A stretch of 14,126 nucleotides of DNA from DATGKR01 sp035294565 (lineage in GTDB: Bacteria; Actinomycetota; Acidimicrobiia; Acidimicrobiales; Palsa-688): contig DATGKR010000068.1 of NCBI GenBank assembly GCA_035294565.1, positions 1 through 14,126 of the forward strand, in the 5' to 3' direction. The notes beneath the pieces are model-generated. The model did not search any database and was not told the origin of the DNA. It worked only from the letters and a program-made list of their open reading frames with translations. Made by a program: the position numbers and the translations under genes. Positions 5,799-13,759 of the stretch are shown here, in pieces; position 1 is the first letter of the stretch; each line of letters begins with the position of its first letter.

Positions 5799-7065
5799 CC
5801 TCCAGCACGTGCTGGTTGGCCTTGCCCCGCCGCAGCACCACCCAGCGCCCGTGCAGGGCGTCGCCCGCGACGATCGTCCGGTCGGGTCCGGCGCGTTCCC
5901 CGTTCACGTAGACCGATCCCTGCGAGAGCAGCTGGCGGGCGTCGCGGTTCGACCCGGCCAGCCCCGTGTCCACGAGCGCCTTGGCCAGCGGCAGCCCGGC
6001 CTCCAAAGCGGAGCGCGGAACCGACGTGGTGGGGGCGTCGCGCAGGGCCCCTTCCAAGGCGGCGGCGCCCAGGTCGGCGATGCGGTCGGTGAAAAGCACC
6101 GCAGCGGCCGCCTCGGCGCGTTCGGTCTCCGCCGAGCCGTGGACCAGGGCGGTCATCTCCCGGGCGAGCGCCCGCTGGGCGTCCCGGCGCTCGGGGTTGG
6201 CGGCGAGGGACGCCTCCAGCTCCTCGACGGTCCCCCTGGGCAGGAGGGTGAAGCGGCGCAGGTAGGGACCGGCGTCGGCGTCGGCCGTCCGCAACCAGAA
6301 CTGGTAAAAGGTGTACGGGGAGGTCCGGGCCGGGTCGAGCCAGACGTTGCCGCCCTCGGTCTTGCCGAACTTCGTGCCGTCCGCCTTGGACACCAGCGGG
6401 GAAGTCAGGCCGTACGCCGCAACGCCGCGCAGGCGTCTCAAGAGGTCGACGCCCTCGGTGATGTTTCCCCACTGGTCGCTGCCGCCGAGCTGCAGCCGGC
6501 AGCCGTAGCGGTCGTAGAGCTCTACGAAGTCCCACGCCTGGAGCAGCATGTAGCTGAACTCGGTGAAGGACAGGAACTGCTCGCGTCCCTCCAGGCGGGC
6601 CCGCACCGAGTCCTTGCGGATCATGGCGTTGACGCTGAAGTGCTTGCCGACGTCACGCAGGAAGTCGAGGAGCCGGGCGCCGCCGAGCCAGTCGGCGTTG
6701 TCTGCGAGGATCGCCCCGGCCGGGCCGCCGGTGTCGAGGAACCGGCCGATCTGGGCGGCTATCGCCTGTCGGTTGGCTTGGAGCTGCTCGGCCTCCAGCA
6801 GGTTGCGCTCCTCGCTCTTGCCGCTCGGGTCGCCGATCATCCCCGTCCCCCCGCCGACCAGGGCTATCGGCCGGTGGCCGGCCTCCTGGAAGCGCCGGAG
6901 CAGGACCAGCTGCTGCAGGTGGCCGACGTGGAGGCTGTCGGCTGTCGGGTCGAAGCCGATGTAGAGGACCAGCCCGCTGCCGTCGACGAGGGCGGGCAGG
7001 GCCTCGGGGTCCGTGGCCTGGTGCACCAGGCCACGCCAGCGCAGGTCCTCGAAGAGGGGGGGCAC
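5782..7065 (-). CDS. tyrS: Tyrosyl-tRNA synthetase
   Basis: A 427-residue class I aminoacyl-tRNA synthetase that charges tRNA-Tyr. From GTG 7063-7065 it reads PPLFEDLRWRGLVHQATD, the usual TyrRS opening. It continues with LYIGFDPTADSLHVGH (HIGH signature, H46-H49), GGGTGMIGDPSGKSEERN, the tyrosine site QLGGSDQWGN (about 193-201) and KADGTKFGKTEGG, the KMSKS-equivalent loop of the bacterial KFGKT type. The C-terminus (about 360-427) is an S4 RNA-binding domain: AGSNRDARQLLSQGSVYVNG. A TTG at 7111-7113 would add 16 residues, but those are encoded by a strong hairpin that looks like the previous operon's terminator, so I reject it. The gene ends 17 bp inside the convergent HIT-GNAT gene. No T-box leader is visible. 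Confidence 0.95.
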   Translation of the reverse strand: MPPLFEDLRWRGLVHQATDPEALPALVDGSGLVLYIGFDPTADSLHVGHLQQLVLLRRFQEAGHRPIALVGGGTGMIGDPSGKSEERNLLEAEQLQANRQAIAAQIGRFLDTGGPAGAILADNADWLGGARLLDFLRDVGKHFSVNAMIRKDSVRARLEGREQFLSFTEFSYMLLQAWDFVELYDRYGCRLQLGGSDQWGNITEGVDLLRRLRGVAAYGLTSPLVSKADGTKFGKTEGGNVWLDPARTSPYTFYQFWLRTADADAGPYLRRFTLLPRGTVEELEASLAANPERRDAQRALAREMTALVHGSAETERAEAAAAVLFTDRIADLGAAALEGALRDAPTTSVPRSALEAGLPLAKALVDTGLAGSNRDARQLLSQGSVYVNGERAGPDRTIVAGDALHGRWVVLRRGKANQHVLEVTGRA

Positions 7066-7075
7066 CGGTTCAGCC

Positions 7076-7112
7076 TGCCACGCCGGCGGGGGCTCTCCCC
7101 GACGGCGTGGCA
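7076..7112 (-). terminator. Long hairpin between the Mo-hydroxylase genes and tyrS
   Basis: TGCCACGCCG (7076-7085) pairs perfectly with CGGCGTGGCA (7103-7112). After a single G/A mismatch, CGGGG (7087-7091) pairs with CCCCG (7097-7101) around a five-base loop. The 16 matched pairs lie four bases after the stop of the small Mo-hydroxylase subunit and 10 bp before the tyrS start. No T run follows. Most likely a terminator or transcript-stabilising structure of the upstream operon; a tyrS leader role is possible. Confidence 0.65.
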
Positions 7113-7116
7113 AGGA

Positions 7117-7605
7117 TCATGCGCCGTTGATCTTTTTGGCGGCGAGCTTTATCGCTTCGCGTATGCGGTAATACGTACCGCAGCGGCAGATGTTGAGGAT
7201 CTGGTCGATGTCCGCATCGGTCGGGTTGGGGTTGGCGGCGAGCAGGCCCGTTGCGCACAGAATCTGGCCGCCCTGGCAGTACCCGCATTGGGGTACGTCC
7301 ACCTCCAGCCATGCCTGATGCACCGGCGACAGCTGGTCGCCGTGGGCCAGCCCTTCGATGGTGATGACGTTGCGGCCGGCGACGTCGGAAACCGGGGTGG
7401 AGCAGGTGGCGAACGGGATGGGGTTCAGGGTGCTGCCCGGCTCGTCCACGGCCAGAGCGGTGCAGGCCCGGCATTCGTGCATCCCGCAGCCATACTTGGT
7501 CCCGGTGAGGCCGAGCACGTCGCGCAGGACCCAGAGGAACCGGAGATCCCCCGGGACGTCGACGGTGTAGTCGGTGCCGTTCACGTTGAAGCTGTAGTGG
7601 GTCAT
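7117..7605 (-). CDS. (2Fe-2S) small subunit of a molybdenum hydroxylase (IorA-like)
   Basis: A 162-residue iron-sulfur subunit that passes electrons from the molybdopterin subunit. It has the two-cluster layout of the xanthine dehydrogenase family. The plant-type ferredoxin half has C40, C45, C48 and C68 (KYGCGMHECRACTAL, then FATCS). The helical half has C107, C110, C140 and C142 (CGYCQGGQ and ICRCGTYYRIREAI). The usual glycine in C-G-x-C of the first cluster loop is arginine here (R46), otherwise the protein is normal. The ATG at 7603-7605 follows the large-subunit stop by 8 bases, with AGGA as ribosome site. It has no signal of its own, and in this family it is carried across the membrane bound to the Tat-targeted large subunit. 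Substrate could be an aldehyde or an N-heterocycle. Confidence 0.9.
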   Translation of the reverse strand: MTHYSFNVNGTDYTVDVPGDLRFLWVLRDVLGLTGTKYGCGMHECRACTALAVDEPGSTLNPIPFATCSTPVSDVAGRNVITIEGLAHGDQLSPVHQAWLEVDVPQCGYCQGGQILCATGLLAANPNPTDADIDQILNICRCGTYYRIREAIKLAAKKINGA

Positions 7606-7613
7606 CGTCCTGC

Positions 7614-9971
7614 TCAGTAGTCGTAGCGGAAGCGGCCAGGGATGGGCCCGCTGTCCTGGGTGGCGATCTGTCCAGCTGGCGTGGTGTCGGTGATGGTGAC
7701 CGGGTTCACCGGGAAGCGCGCCGGGACCTTGCCCGTCGCGCGGATGTAGGCGTTGGCGATGGCCCCGGCCGTGTTCGGCACTCCGCTCTCTCCGATGCCC
7801 GCCGGAAGGTCCCCGTCGCGGGGCATGACGAAGACCTTCACCTCCATCGGGTACTGGCCCTGACGGGTCTGGCCGAACTGGTCCCAGCCATCGGGGACCG
7901 GTAGGCCGTCGCGCATCGGGTTGGAGGCGGAGAACACGACGGAGATGGCGTCACTGAGCCCTCCGATCTGCTGGGCTTCGATTGACATGGGGTTTACGGG
8001 CAGCACCGCGTCGACGGCGATGACGGCTCTGGTCACGCGAGGGTTGGCCGGGTCGGTCGCGTCCACCTCGGCCAGGCAGGCGCCGTAGCCGCGGTCCCGG
8101 CTGTTGGCGCAGAGGCCCTGCGCTGTGCCCGCAGGCATGGTCCGTCCCCAGTCGCCTTCCTCGGCCACCTTCTCGAGCAGGGCCTTCATGCGGTCGTCCT
8201 TCAGGAACGCCAGGCGGAACGCCAGGGGGTCCTGCCCCATGGCAGCGGCGATCTGGTCCACCATGATCTCCTCCGAGCAGCGGGTGTCGTAGGAGTAAAC
8301 CGAGCGCCAGCTGGAGGTCCAGAGCCGAATGTCGAGCTCGTCGAGGACTTCCGTGACGACCCCGAAGTTGTAGGGGCAGGTGACGGTGGTGTTGAAGAGG
8401 GTCAGGTCGTATCCGGTCTCGCCGTAGGGCGCTCGGTACGCGGCGTAGCTCATGGCCTCCCCCAGCCCCGGGTTGACGGCGGTCTGCACCGCCGACACAC
8501 GGTGCTCGTAGCTGAGGACCGAGCCACCGGCGATGTTGGCCCGTAGCCGGTGGTAGGTGGGTGGGTGCCCCCGGCTCTGACGCATGTCGTTCGTCCGGTG
8601 CCACATGAGCTTCACCGGCTTGCCCATGGCCTTGGAGATCTGGGCGGCCTCCAGTGCGGCGTCGAACCACAGGGTGCGGCCGAAGGAGCCCCCGCCCCTG
8701 GTGACGTGCACGGTCACCGCGCTCTGCTTCAGGCCGGTGGCCGCGGCGATCTCCTGGAGGGTGACGATGGGGTTCTGGAGTGGGCCCCAGATCTCGGCCC
8801 GGTCGGGGCGGACGTCGGCGATCGCCACGTTCGGCTCCAGCGGGGCGTGGTTGACGTAGGACCATTCGAACTCGAGGTCTATGGAGCGCAGCTGGGCCGC
8901 GTCCACTCCGGGGACGTCGGGGACCGCCAAGGGGACCGCAGCGGCCTTCAGCTGCTCGAAGATCGCTTCGTCGTCGAGCCCCGCCACGGGGCCTGCGGTG
9001 AAGGTGGCTTCGACGGCGTTGACCGCGTCCATGACCTGGCCGAAGGTCTCGCCCCTGACGGCCACCCCGAAAGGGAGCGCGGCCACGTCGAGAATCCCGG
9101 GCATCGCCTTGACGGCGTCCGGGTTGGCGAAGCCGACCAAAGCTCCCCTCTGGGTCGGGGCGCGCCGGACCATGGTCGGCTTGGCGTCCGGAATGTCAAG
9201 GTCGGTGGCGTAGAGCTGTCTGCCGGTGACGATGTCCAGGGCGGAACGCTGCGGGACGGGGGTGCCGACCAGCTTGTACTCGGAGGGGTCCTTCGGTGTC
9301 ACCTGCACGGCCGCGTCCCTCGACCCGGCGGCCAGCGGGGAAAGCTCGCCGAAGGTGGCGCTCCTGCCTGCGGGCCCGCGGACCACCCCCTCCGACACGG
9401 TGAGCGACCCGGCGGGCAGGCCCCACTCGCGGGCTGCAGCGCCCACGAGCCGTTGGCGCGCCAGGGCGGCGGCGGTGCGCACCGGCTGGTAGAGGGTCCG
9501 CATCGAGGACGACCCTCCGGTGATCTGGTTGAACAGCAGGCTCGGTTGGGCGTCGGCCAGGGTCACGACGACGGCGTCGAGGGCGACGTCCATCTCGTCG
9601 GCGATCAGCATGGCCACCCCGGTGCTGATGCCCTGGCCGTTCTCCTCGCGGGGCATGTCGAAGAGGACCGTCCCGTCGGTCTGCACCGTCACCTTGATCA
9701 TGTAGTCGGTGGGCAGGCAGGCCAGGATCAAGAGGTCGCCGAGGTCGACGATGTCGGCCACTTGCGGGGCGGAGGCGACGGGCGTCATCGCGCTGGGACC
9801 GCCGGCGCCGGCCGCCCCGGGCGAACCGGCAAGGCGGAGGCTCTTGGCCCCGGCGGGAAGCCGGAGCTCGAGCTGCGCCGCCGTCACCAGGACGGGAGCG
9901 GCCACGAGGTAGCCGAGAAAGCGTCTCCTGCTGTGTCTGGCGGCGGTGAACCCCGCTGGAGTTTCGGGCAT
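7614..9971 (-). CDS. Tat-exported molybdopterin large subunit of IorB/aldehyde oxidase type
   Basis: A 785-residue catalytic subunit of a two-component molybdenum hydroxylase, related to isoquinoline 1-oxidoreductase beta and membrane-bound aldehyde dehydrogenases. It starts with a twin-arginine signal (SRRRFLG at 14-20, then a hydrophobic stretch YLVAAPVLVTAA), so the enzyme acts outside the cytoplasm. The cofactor loop is RGGGSFGRTLWFDAALEAA (about 425-440) followed by PVKLMWHRTNDMRQSRG. The C-terminal GIGESGVPNTAGAIANA carries the expected active-site glutamate E728. ATG 9969-9971 has a strong AGGGGGG ribosome site. The frame continues upstream to 10433 but is antisense to the divergent hydrolase there, so I exclude it. 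The gene order is large subunit first. No FAD subunit or cofactor-insertion genes lie in the window. Confidence 0.92.
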   Translation of the reverse strand: MPETPAGFTAARHSRRRFLGYLVAAPVLVTAAQLELRLPAGAKSLRLAGSPGAAGAGGPSAMTPVASAPQVADIVDLGDLLILACLPTDYMIKVTVQTDGTVLFDMPREENGQGISTGVAMLIADEMDVALDAVVVTLADAQPSLLFNQITGGSSSMRTLYQPVRTAAALARQRLVGAAAREWGLPAGSLTVSEGVVRGPAGRSATFGELSPLAAGSRDAAVQVTPKDPSEYKLVGTPVPQRSALDIVTGRQLYATDLDIPDAKPTMVRRAPTQRGALVGFANPDAVKAMPGILDVAALPFGVAVRGETFGQVMDAVNAVEATFTAGPVAGLDDEAIFEQLKAAAVPLAVPDVPGVDAAQLRSIDLEFEWSYVNHAPLEPNVAIADVRPDRAEIWGPLQNPIVTLQEIAAATGLKQSAVTVHVTRGGGSFGRTLWFDAALEAAQISKAMGKPVKLMWHRTNDMRQSRGHPPTYHRLRANIAGGSVLSYEHRVSAVQTAVNPGLGEAMSYAAYRAPYGETGYDLTLFNTTVTCPYNFGVVTEVLDELDIRLWTSSWRSVYSYDTRCSEEIMVDQIAAAMGQDPLAFRLAFLKDDRMKALLEKVAEEGDWGRTMPAGTAQGLCANSRDRGYGACLAEVDATDPANPRVTRAVIAVDAVLPVNPMSIEAQQIGGLSDAISVVFSASNPMRDGLPVPDGWDQFGQTRQGQYPMEVKVFVMPRDGDLPAGIGESGVPNTAGAIANAYIRATGKVPARFPVNPVTITDTTPAGQIATQDSGPIPGRFRYDY

Positions 9972-10086
9972 GGAGCATCCCCCCTGGCGTGAACCGAGCT
10001 GGATGAAGACTAGGCCCGATGTACTAGTGATCGCGAGTGATGCCCGGACGTGCCCCGGCCTCGTAGAGGACATACAGTGACAAACC
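9972..10086. promoter_or_regulatory. Divergent control region between the Mo-hydroxylase and secreted hydrolase
   Basis: This 115-bp gap holds the starts of both divergent transcripts. The hexamer AGTGAT occurs twice, at 10026-10031 and 10036-10041, exactly 10 bp apart and so on the same helix face, a possible regulator site. TACAGT at 10073-10078 could be the -10 of the rightward gene and would start transcription almost at its GTG. No convincing -35 is visible on either strand, and no leftward -10 can be fixed. Confidence 0.4.
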
Positions 10087-11982
10087 GTGCGAAAAGTGTC
10101 TCGTTCCAAGCTCGCGGTCGTTGCGGGCGCGGCCGCCCTCGTGGCCACCGTCGCAACCAGCCAGGGCGCCATCGCGGCGAGCTCGGCCAACCAGCAGGGC
10201 CGATCGTGGATGGCCGCCAAGCAGGCGGCTTTGGCCGGCTTCGTGGCCCCACCGCCGGCCACTGTCACCTCGTCGTCGCCCGCGGGAGGCGGGAACGGGT
10301 ACACGGCGACGCTGATCAGCTTCGACGTGCACGTCGGCCCAGGCCGGAGCACCACTTGCCCGGTGACCGCCGAGATGTTCGCCCCCACCTCCGCCACCCC
10401 GTCTCGACCGGTGCCGGCGATCCTCACCACCAACGGTTTCGGCGGCTCCTACAAGGACCAGATCCCCCTCGCAGAGTTCTTCGCGCCGAGGGGGTTCGCC
10501 GTGCTCACCTACTCCGGGCTCGGCTTCGGCGGCAGCGGCTGCCAGATAGAGCTGGACCTGCCCCAGTGGGACGGGATGGCCGCCTCGGAGCTGATCTCCT
10601 ACCTCGGCACCCTGCCCTTCGTGGAGAAAGACGGGCCCGACGACCCCCGGGTGGGCATGATCGGCGGGTCCTACGGCGGTGACGTGCAGTTCTCCACGGC
10701 CTCTGTCGACCCGCGCCTCGACACGATCGTTCCGATGATCACCTGGAACGACCTGGCCTATTCCCTCGGCCCCAACAACGACACCACTTCGCCGGTGCGC
10801 TCCGACGTCGAGCCGGGCGTGGAGAAGATCGACTGGGCCACCCTGTTCTTCGCCGACGGTCTCGTCCAGCCGGCCAGCTACCCCTCCACCTCCGCTGTCT
10901 CCACCTGTCCCGACTTCGACCCGCGCATCTGCCAGGCCTATGCCACCTCGGCGGCTCTCGGCTACCTCGACCGGGCCACGATCGACCTGCTGCGCGCCAC
11001 TTCGATGGTGAGCTACTACCGCAAGCTCCACCTGCCGGTCATGCTCATGCAGGGCGAGAACGACACGCTGTTCAACCTCGAGGAGGCGGTGGACAACTAC
11101 CGCGAGCTTCGCGCCGACGGCGACCCGGTCAAGCTGGTCCTGCAGAGCTGGGGACACAGCGACTCGACCCCCGCCCCGGGCGAGCTGAGCTACACGAGCA
11201 CCGCCCAGGGGTACGAGACGCTGCTGATCCTCGACTGGTTCGACCGCTGGCTGAAAGACGAGGCGGTGTCAACCGGCCCGGCCGTCGAGTACTTCCGCCC
11301 CTGGGTCCACTACGACCCCGACGGCTCCGCCGAGCCGGCGTACGGCACCGCCGGGAGCTGGCCGGTGGGCCAAGACGTGCGCTTCTGGCTGTCCGGGAAC
11401 GGTTCCCTGGTGGCCGATCGCCAGGACGTGGTGGCGGGGACCGAGACCTTCGTCAACCCGCCGGGGGGCGTCCCCGAGAGCTACTCGGAGACGTCGGACC
11501 TGCAGGGCCAAGCACCCTTTTCCTCGATCGGCCCGACGGACGCGCCCGGCAGCTACGCGTCGTTCGAGAGCGCGCCCCTGCCTCATGCCCTCGACGTGGT
11601 GGGCGTCCCCCTCGTTCATCTCGATCTCACGACCACCACGCCGGCCGGTCTGGACCCGGCCTCCGACCCCGTGTTGTTCGTCAAGCTCTACGACGTGGCG
11701 CCCGACGGGACCATGACGCTCGTGCACCGCCTCGTCTCGCCGCTGCGGGTGGACGACGAGAGCGGCCCGGTCACAGTCACCCTGCCCGGAATCGTGCACC
11801 GCTTCCCGGCCGGTGACCGCCTGGACCTGGTCGTCGCCGCCACCGACGCCGCCTACGTCGGCTCGCGGGTCCCCGACGTGCTGCGCATCAGCGTCGACGC
11901 CTCGCAGCCGCAAGCCCTGCAGCTGCCTGTCGTGGCCCCCGCCGACCAGCTGTCGGGCGGCCCGAGGGCCACCGGCGCCTGA
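10087..11982 (+). CDS. Secreted CocE/NonD-like (X-Pro dipeptidyl-peptidase family) serine hydrolase
   Basis: A 631-residue exported alpha/beta hydrolase of the S15/CocE type, which cleaves esters or N-terminal dipeptides. A Sec signal peptide fills residues 1-30 (basic MRKVSRSK, hydrophobic AVVAGAAALVATVA, cleavage near AIA-AS). The hydrolase domain has the oxyanion stretch TTNGFGGSYKDQ, the nucleophile S195 in GMIGGSYGGDV, D326 in MQGENDTLF and H357 in SWGHSDSTP, so the triad is complete. Residues about 430-620 are the C-terminal beta-sandwich (VPLVHLDLTTTT, KLYDVAPDGTMTLVHRLVSPLR). The GTG start is fixed by an in-frame TGA at 10078-10080, and it has no close ribosome site, so it may be leaderless. 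It is divergent from the Tat-exported Mo-hydroxylase and its stop lies in a hairpin shared with the convergent cyclase. Substrate unknown. Confidence 0.88.
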   Translation: MRKVSRSKLAVVAGAAALVATVATSQGAIAASSANQQGRSWMAAKQAALAGFVAPPPATVTSSSPAGGGNGYTATLISFDVHVGPGRSTTCPVTAEMFAPTSATPSRPVPAILTTNGFGGSYKDQIPLAEFFAPRGFAVLTYSGLGFGGSGCQIELDLPQWDGMAASELISYLGTLPFVEKDGPDDPRVGMIGGSYGGDVQFSTASVDPRLDTIVPMITWNDLAYSLGPNNDTTSPVRSDVEPGVEKIDWATLFFADGLVQPASYPSTSAVSTCPDFDPRICQAYATSAALGYLDRATIDLLRATSMVSYYRKLHLPVMLMQGENDTLFNLEEAVDNYRELRADGDPVKLVLQSWGHSDSTPAPGELSYTSTAQGYETLLILDWFDRWLKDEAVSTGPAVEYFRPWVHYDPDGSAEPAYGTAGSWPVGQDVRFWLSGNGSLVADRQDVVAGTETFVNPPGGVPESYSETSDLQGQAPFSSIGPTDAPGSYASFESAPLPHALDVVGVPLVHLDLTTTTPAGLDPASDPVLFVKLYDVAPDGTMTLVHRLVSPLRVDDESGPVTVTLPGIVHRFPAGDRLDLVVAATDAAYVGSRVPDVLRISVDASQPQALQLPVVAPADQLSGGPRATGA

Positions 11983-12002
11983 CCCGCCAGGCTCAGGCGC
12001 CG
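11973..12002. terminator. Two-way hairpin built from two convergent stop codons
   Basis: CGGCGCCTGA (11973-11982) pairs perfectly over 10 bp with TCAGGCGCCG (11993-12002) around a 10-base loop. The left arm ends with the TGA of the secreted hydrolase and the right arm begins with the complement of the cyclase TGA. The same structure can form in both transcripts, so it probably acts as a bidirectional terminator or 3' end stabiliser. There is no T run on either side. Confidence 0.6.
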
Positions 12003-13759
12003 TTGCGTTCCAGCTGCTCTATGGCGTCGCGCTCGGAGAGGGTGTAGCGGTTGCGTCCGTTTCGCTTGGAGTGGTACAGGGCCTCGTCGGCGGCGGAGAC
12101 CAGGGAGTGGCCGTCGAAGGCGTTGGTGGGGATGCTCGCCACCCCGGCGCTGACCGTCACCCCTTCGAGCTCGGGGCGGCGGCGGATCGCCGCTACGACC
12201 CGTTCGATCACCCTCACCGCGTCGCGCTGCTCGCAGCGGGGCAGGACCAGAGCGAACTCCTCACCCCCGTAGCGGGCCGCCAGGTCCATCTCGCGGACCG
12301 CCTCGCGGACGGCCGAGGCGATGCTGCGGAGCACCTCGTCGCCGGCGAGGTGGCCGCGGGTGTCGTTGATCTGCTTGAAATGGTCGACGTCGAGGATGAT
12401 CAGGCTGAGAGGGTCGTGGGAACGCCCGGCGCGGCTCACCTCCCGGCTGAGCACCTGGTCGAACTCGCGCCGGTTGGCCAGCCCGGTGAGGCCGTCGATG
12501 GCGGCGAGCCGCTCCCGTTCGGCGGTGAGCCGGGCGTTGCGCAGGGCGAGCGAGGCGTGGTTGGTGAACTGGGCGACCATGGTCAGCGTCCGCCGGGGCA
12601 GGCGGGCGCCGGTCGGGTGGCCGCCGTACTCGAGGACGAGGACCCCTGAGTCGCGCCCCTCGACCTGGAGGGGCAGGACCACCACGTTCAGCGCGCCGGG
12701 GAGCAGCCCGTTGACGACCGGGTCGGCCTCTGGGTCGAGGCGACGGTGCATCTGGGGCTCGGCGGCTTCCCACGCCTCTCGCGCGACGGAGTCCATCTTC
12801 GCCAGCGGGGGGACCGGCGTGACCACGGGCTCGCCTCCGCGTTTGGCGAGGACCAGCCCGACGGGTCGCCGGCCCCGTGAATACCAAAGGGCGGCGCGCC
12901 GGAACGGGAAGACGCCGAGGAGGCTGCGCAGCAGCACGGCGAGGATCTGCTCCTCGTCGCCCACCCCCTCGAGCGCGGCGGCCATCTCGGCGAGCGCCGC
13001 CGTTTCCGCCTTGCTTCGCCGCAGCTCCCGTTCGCTCACCGACGCGCAGACGGCGGTGCAGACGGCGACGACCCAGAAGCCCATGATGGCCACCGCCGTC
13101 TCCGCCGGGGACGGCGCGGCGACCTGGTGCACCCCGAGGAACGAGCCGATCCGTCCCTGCAGCTGCATGGTCTGGATGACGACGAAGAGGAACGTGTCCC
13201 AAAGCGCGGTGCGCAGCCCGGCTCGTTCGCTGCCGAGGAGCGTGACGGCGATCAGCTGCACCGCGAAGAGGGTCACCAGCGGGCTTCGGGGACCGCCCGA
13301 CGGCGTGGCCACCACCGCCAGGTAAACGGCGTCGAGGGGCAGCACCGCCCGGTGGACGCGCATCCTGCCTCGCAGCCCGCTCCGCCGGTACCACTCCGCG
13401 GCGCCCGCCACGACCAGGTAGGCGGCGCTGATCGGACCGATCTGCGCCACGTCGACCACGACCTGCCCGGGGGCGAGCAGCGCCCCCATGACGACGAAGA
13501 CGACGAAGGCGATCCGGACGACGAGGAGCAGTCCCAGGCGCTCGTCGAGAGCGGTCAGCTCGTGGGACGCCGGCCCCGCACGCCACTGCGCCCGCCCCGA
13601 CACGGCCGTGCGCCGGACGCTGTCTCTGCCCGAACCCGCTCCCCGTCGGGCGGCCGCCAAACCCGAGGCCGCTCCGCGGCGGGCGGCCGCGACGCCTGAC
13701 GCAGCCGCCCGGCGCACCCCGTCGAACCCCGCGGCGAGCCCGGCGAGGCGGCTGGTCAT
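11993..13759 (-). CDS. Membrane diguanylate cyclase: basic repeats, six TM, GAF, GGEEF
   Basis: A 588-residue protein predicted to make cyclic di-GMP from two GTP. In order it has five 11-residue basic repeats (10-64) and about six membrane helices between 76 and 235 (for example LLLVVRIAFVVFVVMGALL and AIMGFWVVAVCTAVCASV). A short helical linker leads to a GAF-like sensor (about 250-400) and then a GGDEF domain (about 420-575): DGLTGLANRREFD, ILDVDHFKQINDTRGHLAGD, GGEEF at 498-502, and ADEALYHSKRNGRNR. RxxD at 489-492, five residues before GGEEF, is the inhibitory I-site, so product feedback is expected. ATG 13757-13759 overlaps the upstream gene's stop (ATGA), which decides this start. A longer frame upstream to 13921 gives an Arg/Pro-rich shadow only. 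No EAL domain is present. Confidence 0.92.
   Translation of the reverse strand: MTSRLAGLAAGFDGVRRAAASGVAAARRGAASGLAAARRGAGSGRDSVRRTAVSGRAQWRAGPASHELTALDERLGLLLVVRIAFVVFVVMGALLAPGQVVVDVAQIGPISAAYLVVAGAAEWYRRSGLRGRMRVHRAVLPLDAVYLAVVATPSGGPRSPLVTLFAVQLIAVTLLGSERAGLRTALWDTFLFVVIQTMQLQGRIGSFLGVHQVAAPSPAETAVAIMGFWVVAVCTAVCASVSERELRRSKAETAALAEMAAALEGVGDEEQILAVLLRSLLGVFPFRRAALWYSRGRRPVGLVLAKRGGEPVVTPVPPLAKMDSVAREAWEAAEPQMHRRLDPEADPVVNGLLPGALNVVVLPLQVEGRDSGVLVLEYGGHPTGARLPRRTLTMVAQFTNHASLALRNARLTAERERLAAIDGLTGLANRREFDQVLSREVSRAGRSHDPLSLIILDVDHFKQINDTRGHLAGDEVLRSIASAVREAVREMDLAARYGGEEFALVLPRCEQRDAVRVIERVVAAIRRRPELEGVTVSAGVASIPTNAFDGHSLVSAADEALYHSKRNGRNRYTLSERDAIEQLERNGA
13568..13732 (-). repeat. Five in-frame 33-bp imperfect repeats (11-residue units)
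   Basis: Inside the cyclase N-terminus, residues 10-64 fall into five 11-residue units with no gaps. Small-residue pairs (AG/SG) recur at 10-11, 21-22, 32-33, 43-44 and 54-55, and RR recurs at 16-17, 27-28, 38-39 and 49-50, with a single R at 60. Units two and three are nearly identical (SGVAAARRGAA and SGLAAARRGAG), which suggests recent tandem duplication. The segment is cytoplasmic if the basic side stays in. Confidence 0.85.

Noticed and set aside
7066..7113. TTG start adding 16 residues to TyrS
   Set aside because: The added residues are encoded by the long hairpin, and the family's usual N-terminus begins at GTG 7065.
5809..7620. A 603-codon plus-strand open frame opposite tyrS
   Set aside because: It is a shadow of tyrS and of the small Mo-hydroxylase subunit. 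No family motif is visible and it has the low-complexity composition of an antisense frame.
9972..10433. Upstream extension of the Mo-hydroxylase large subunit to 939 codons
   Set aside because: It is antisense to the signal peptide and hydrolase start of the divergent gene, while the Tat signal immediately follows ATG 9971, which has a good ribosome site.
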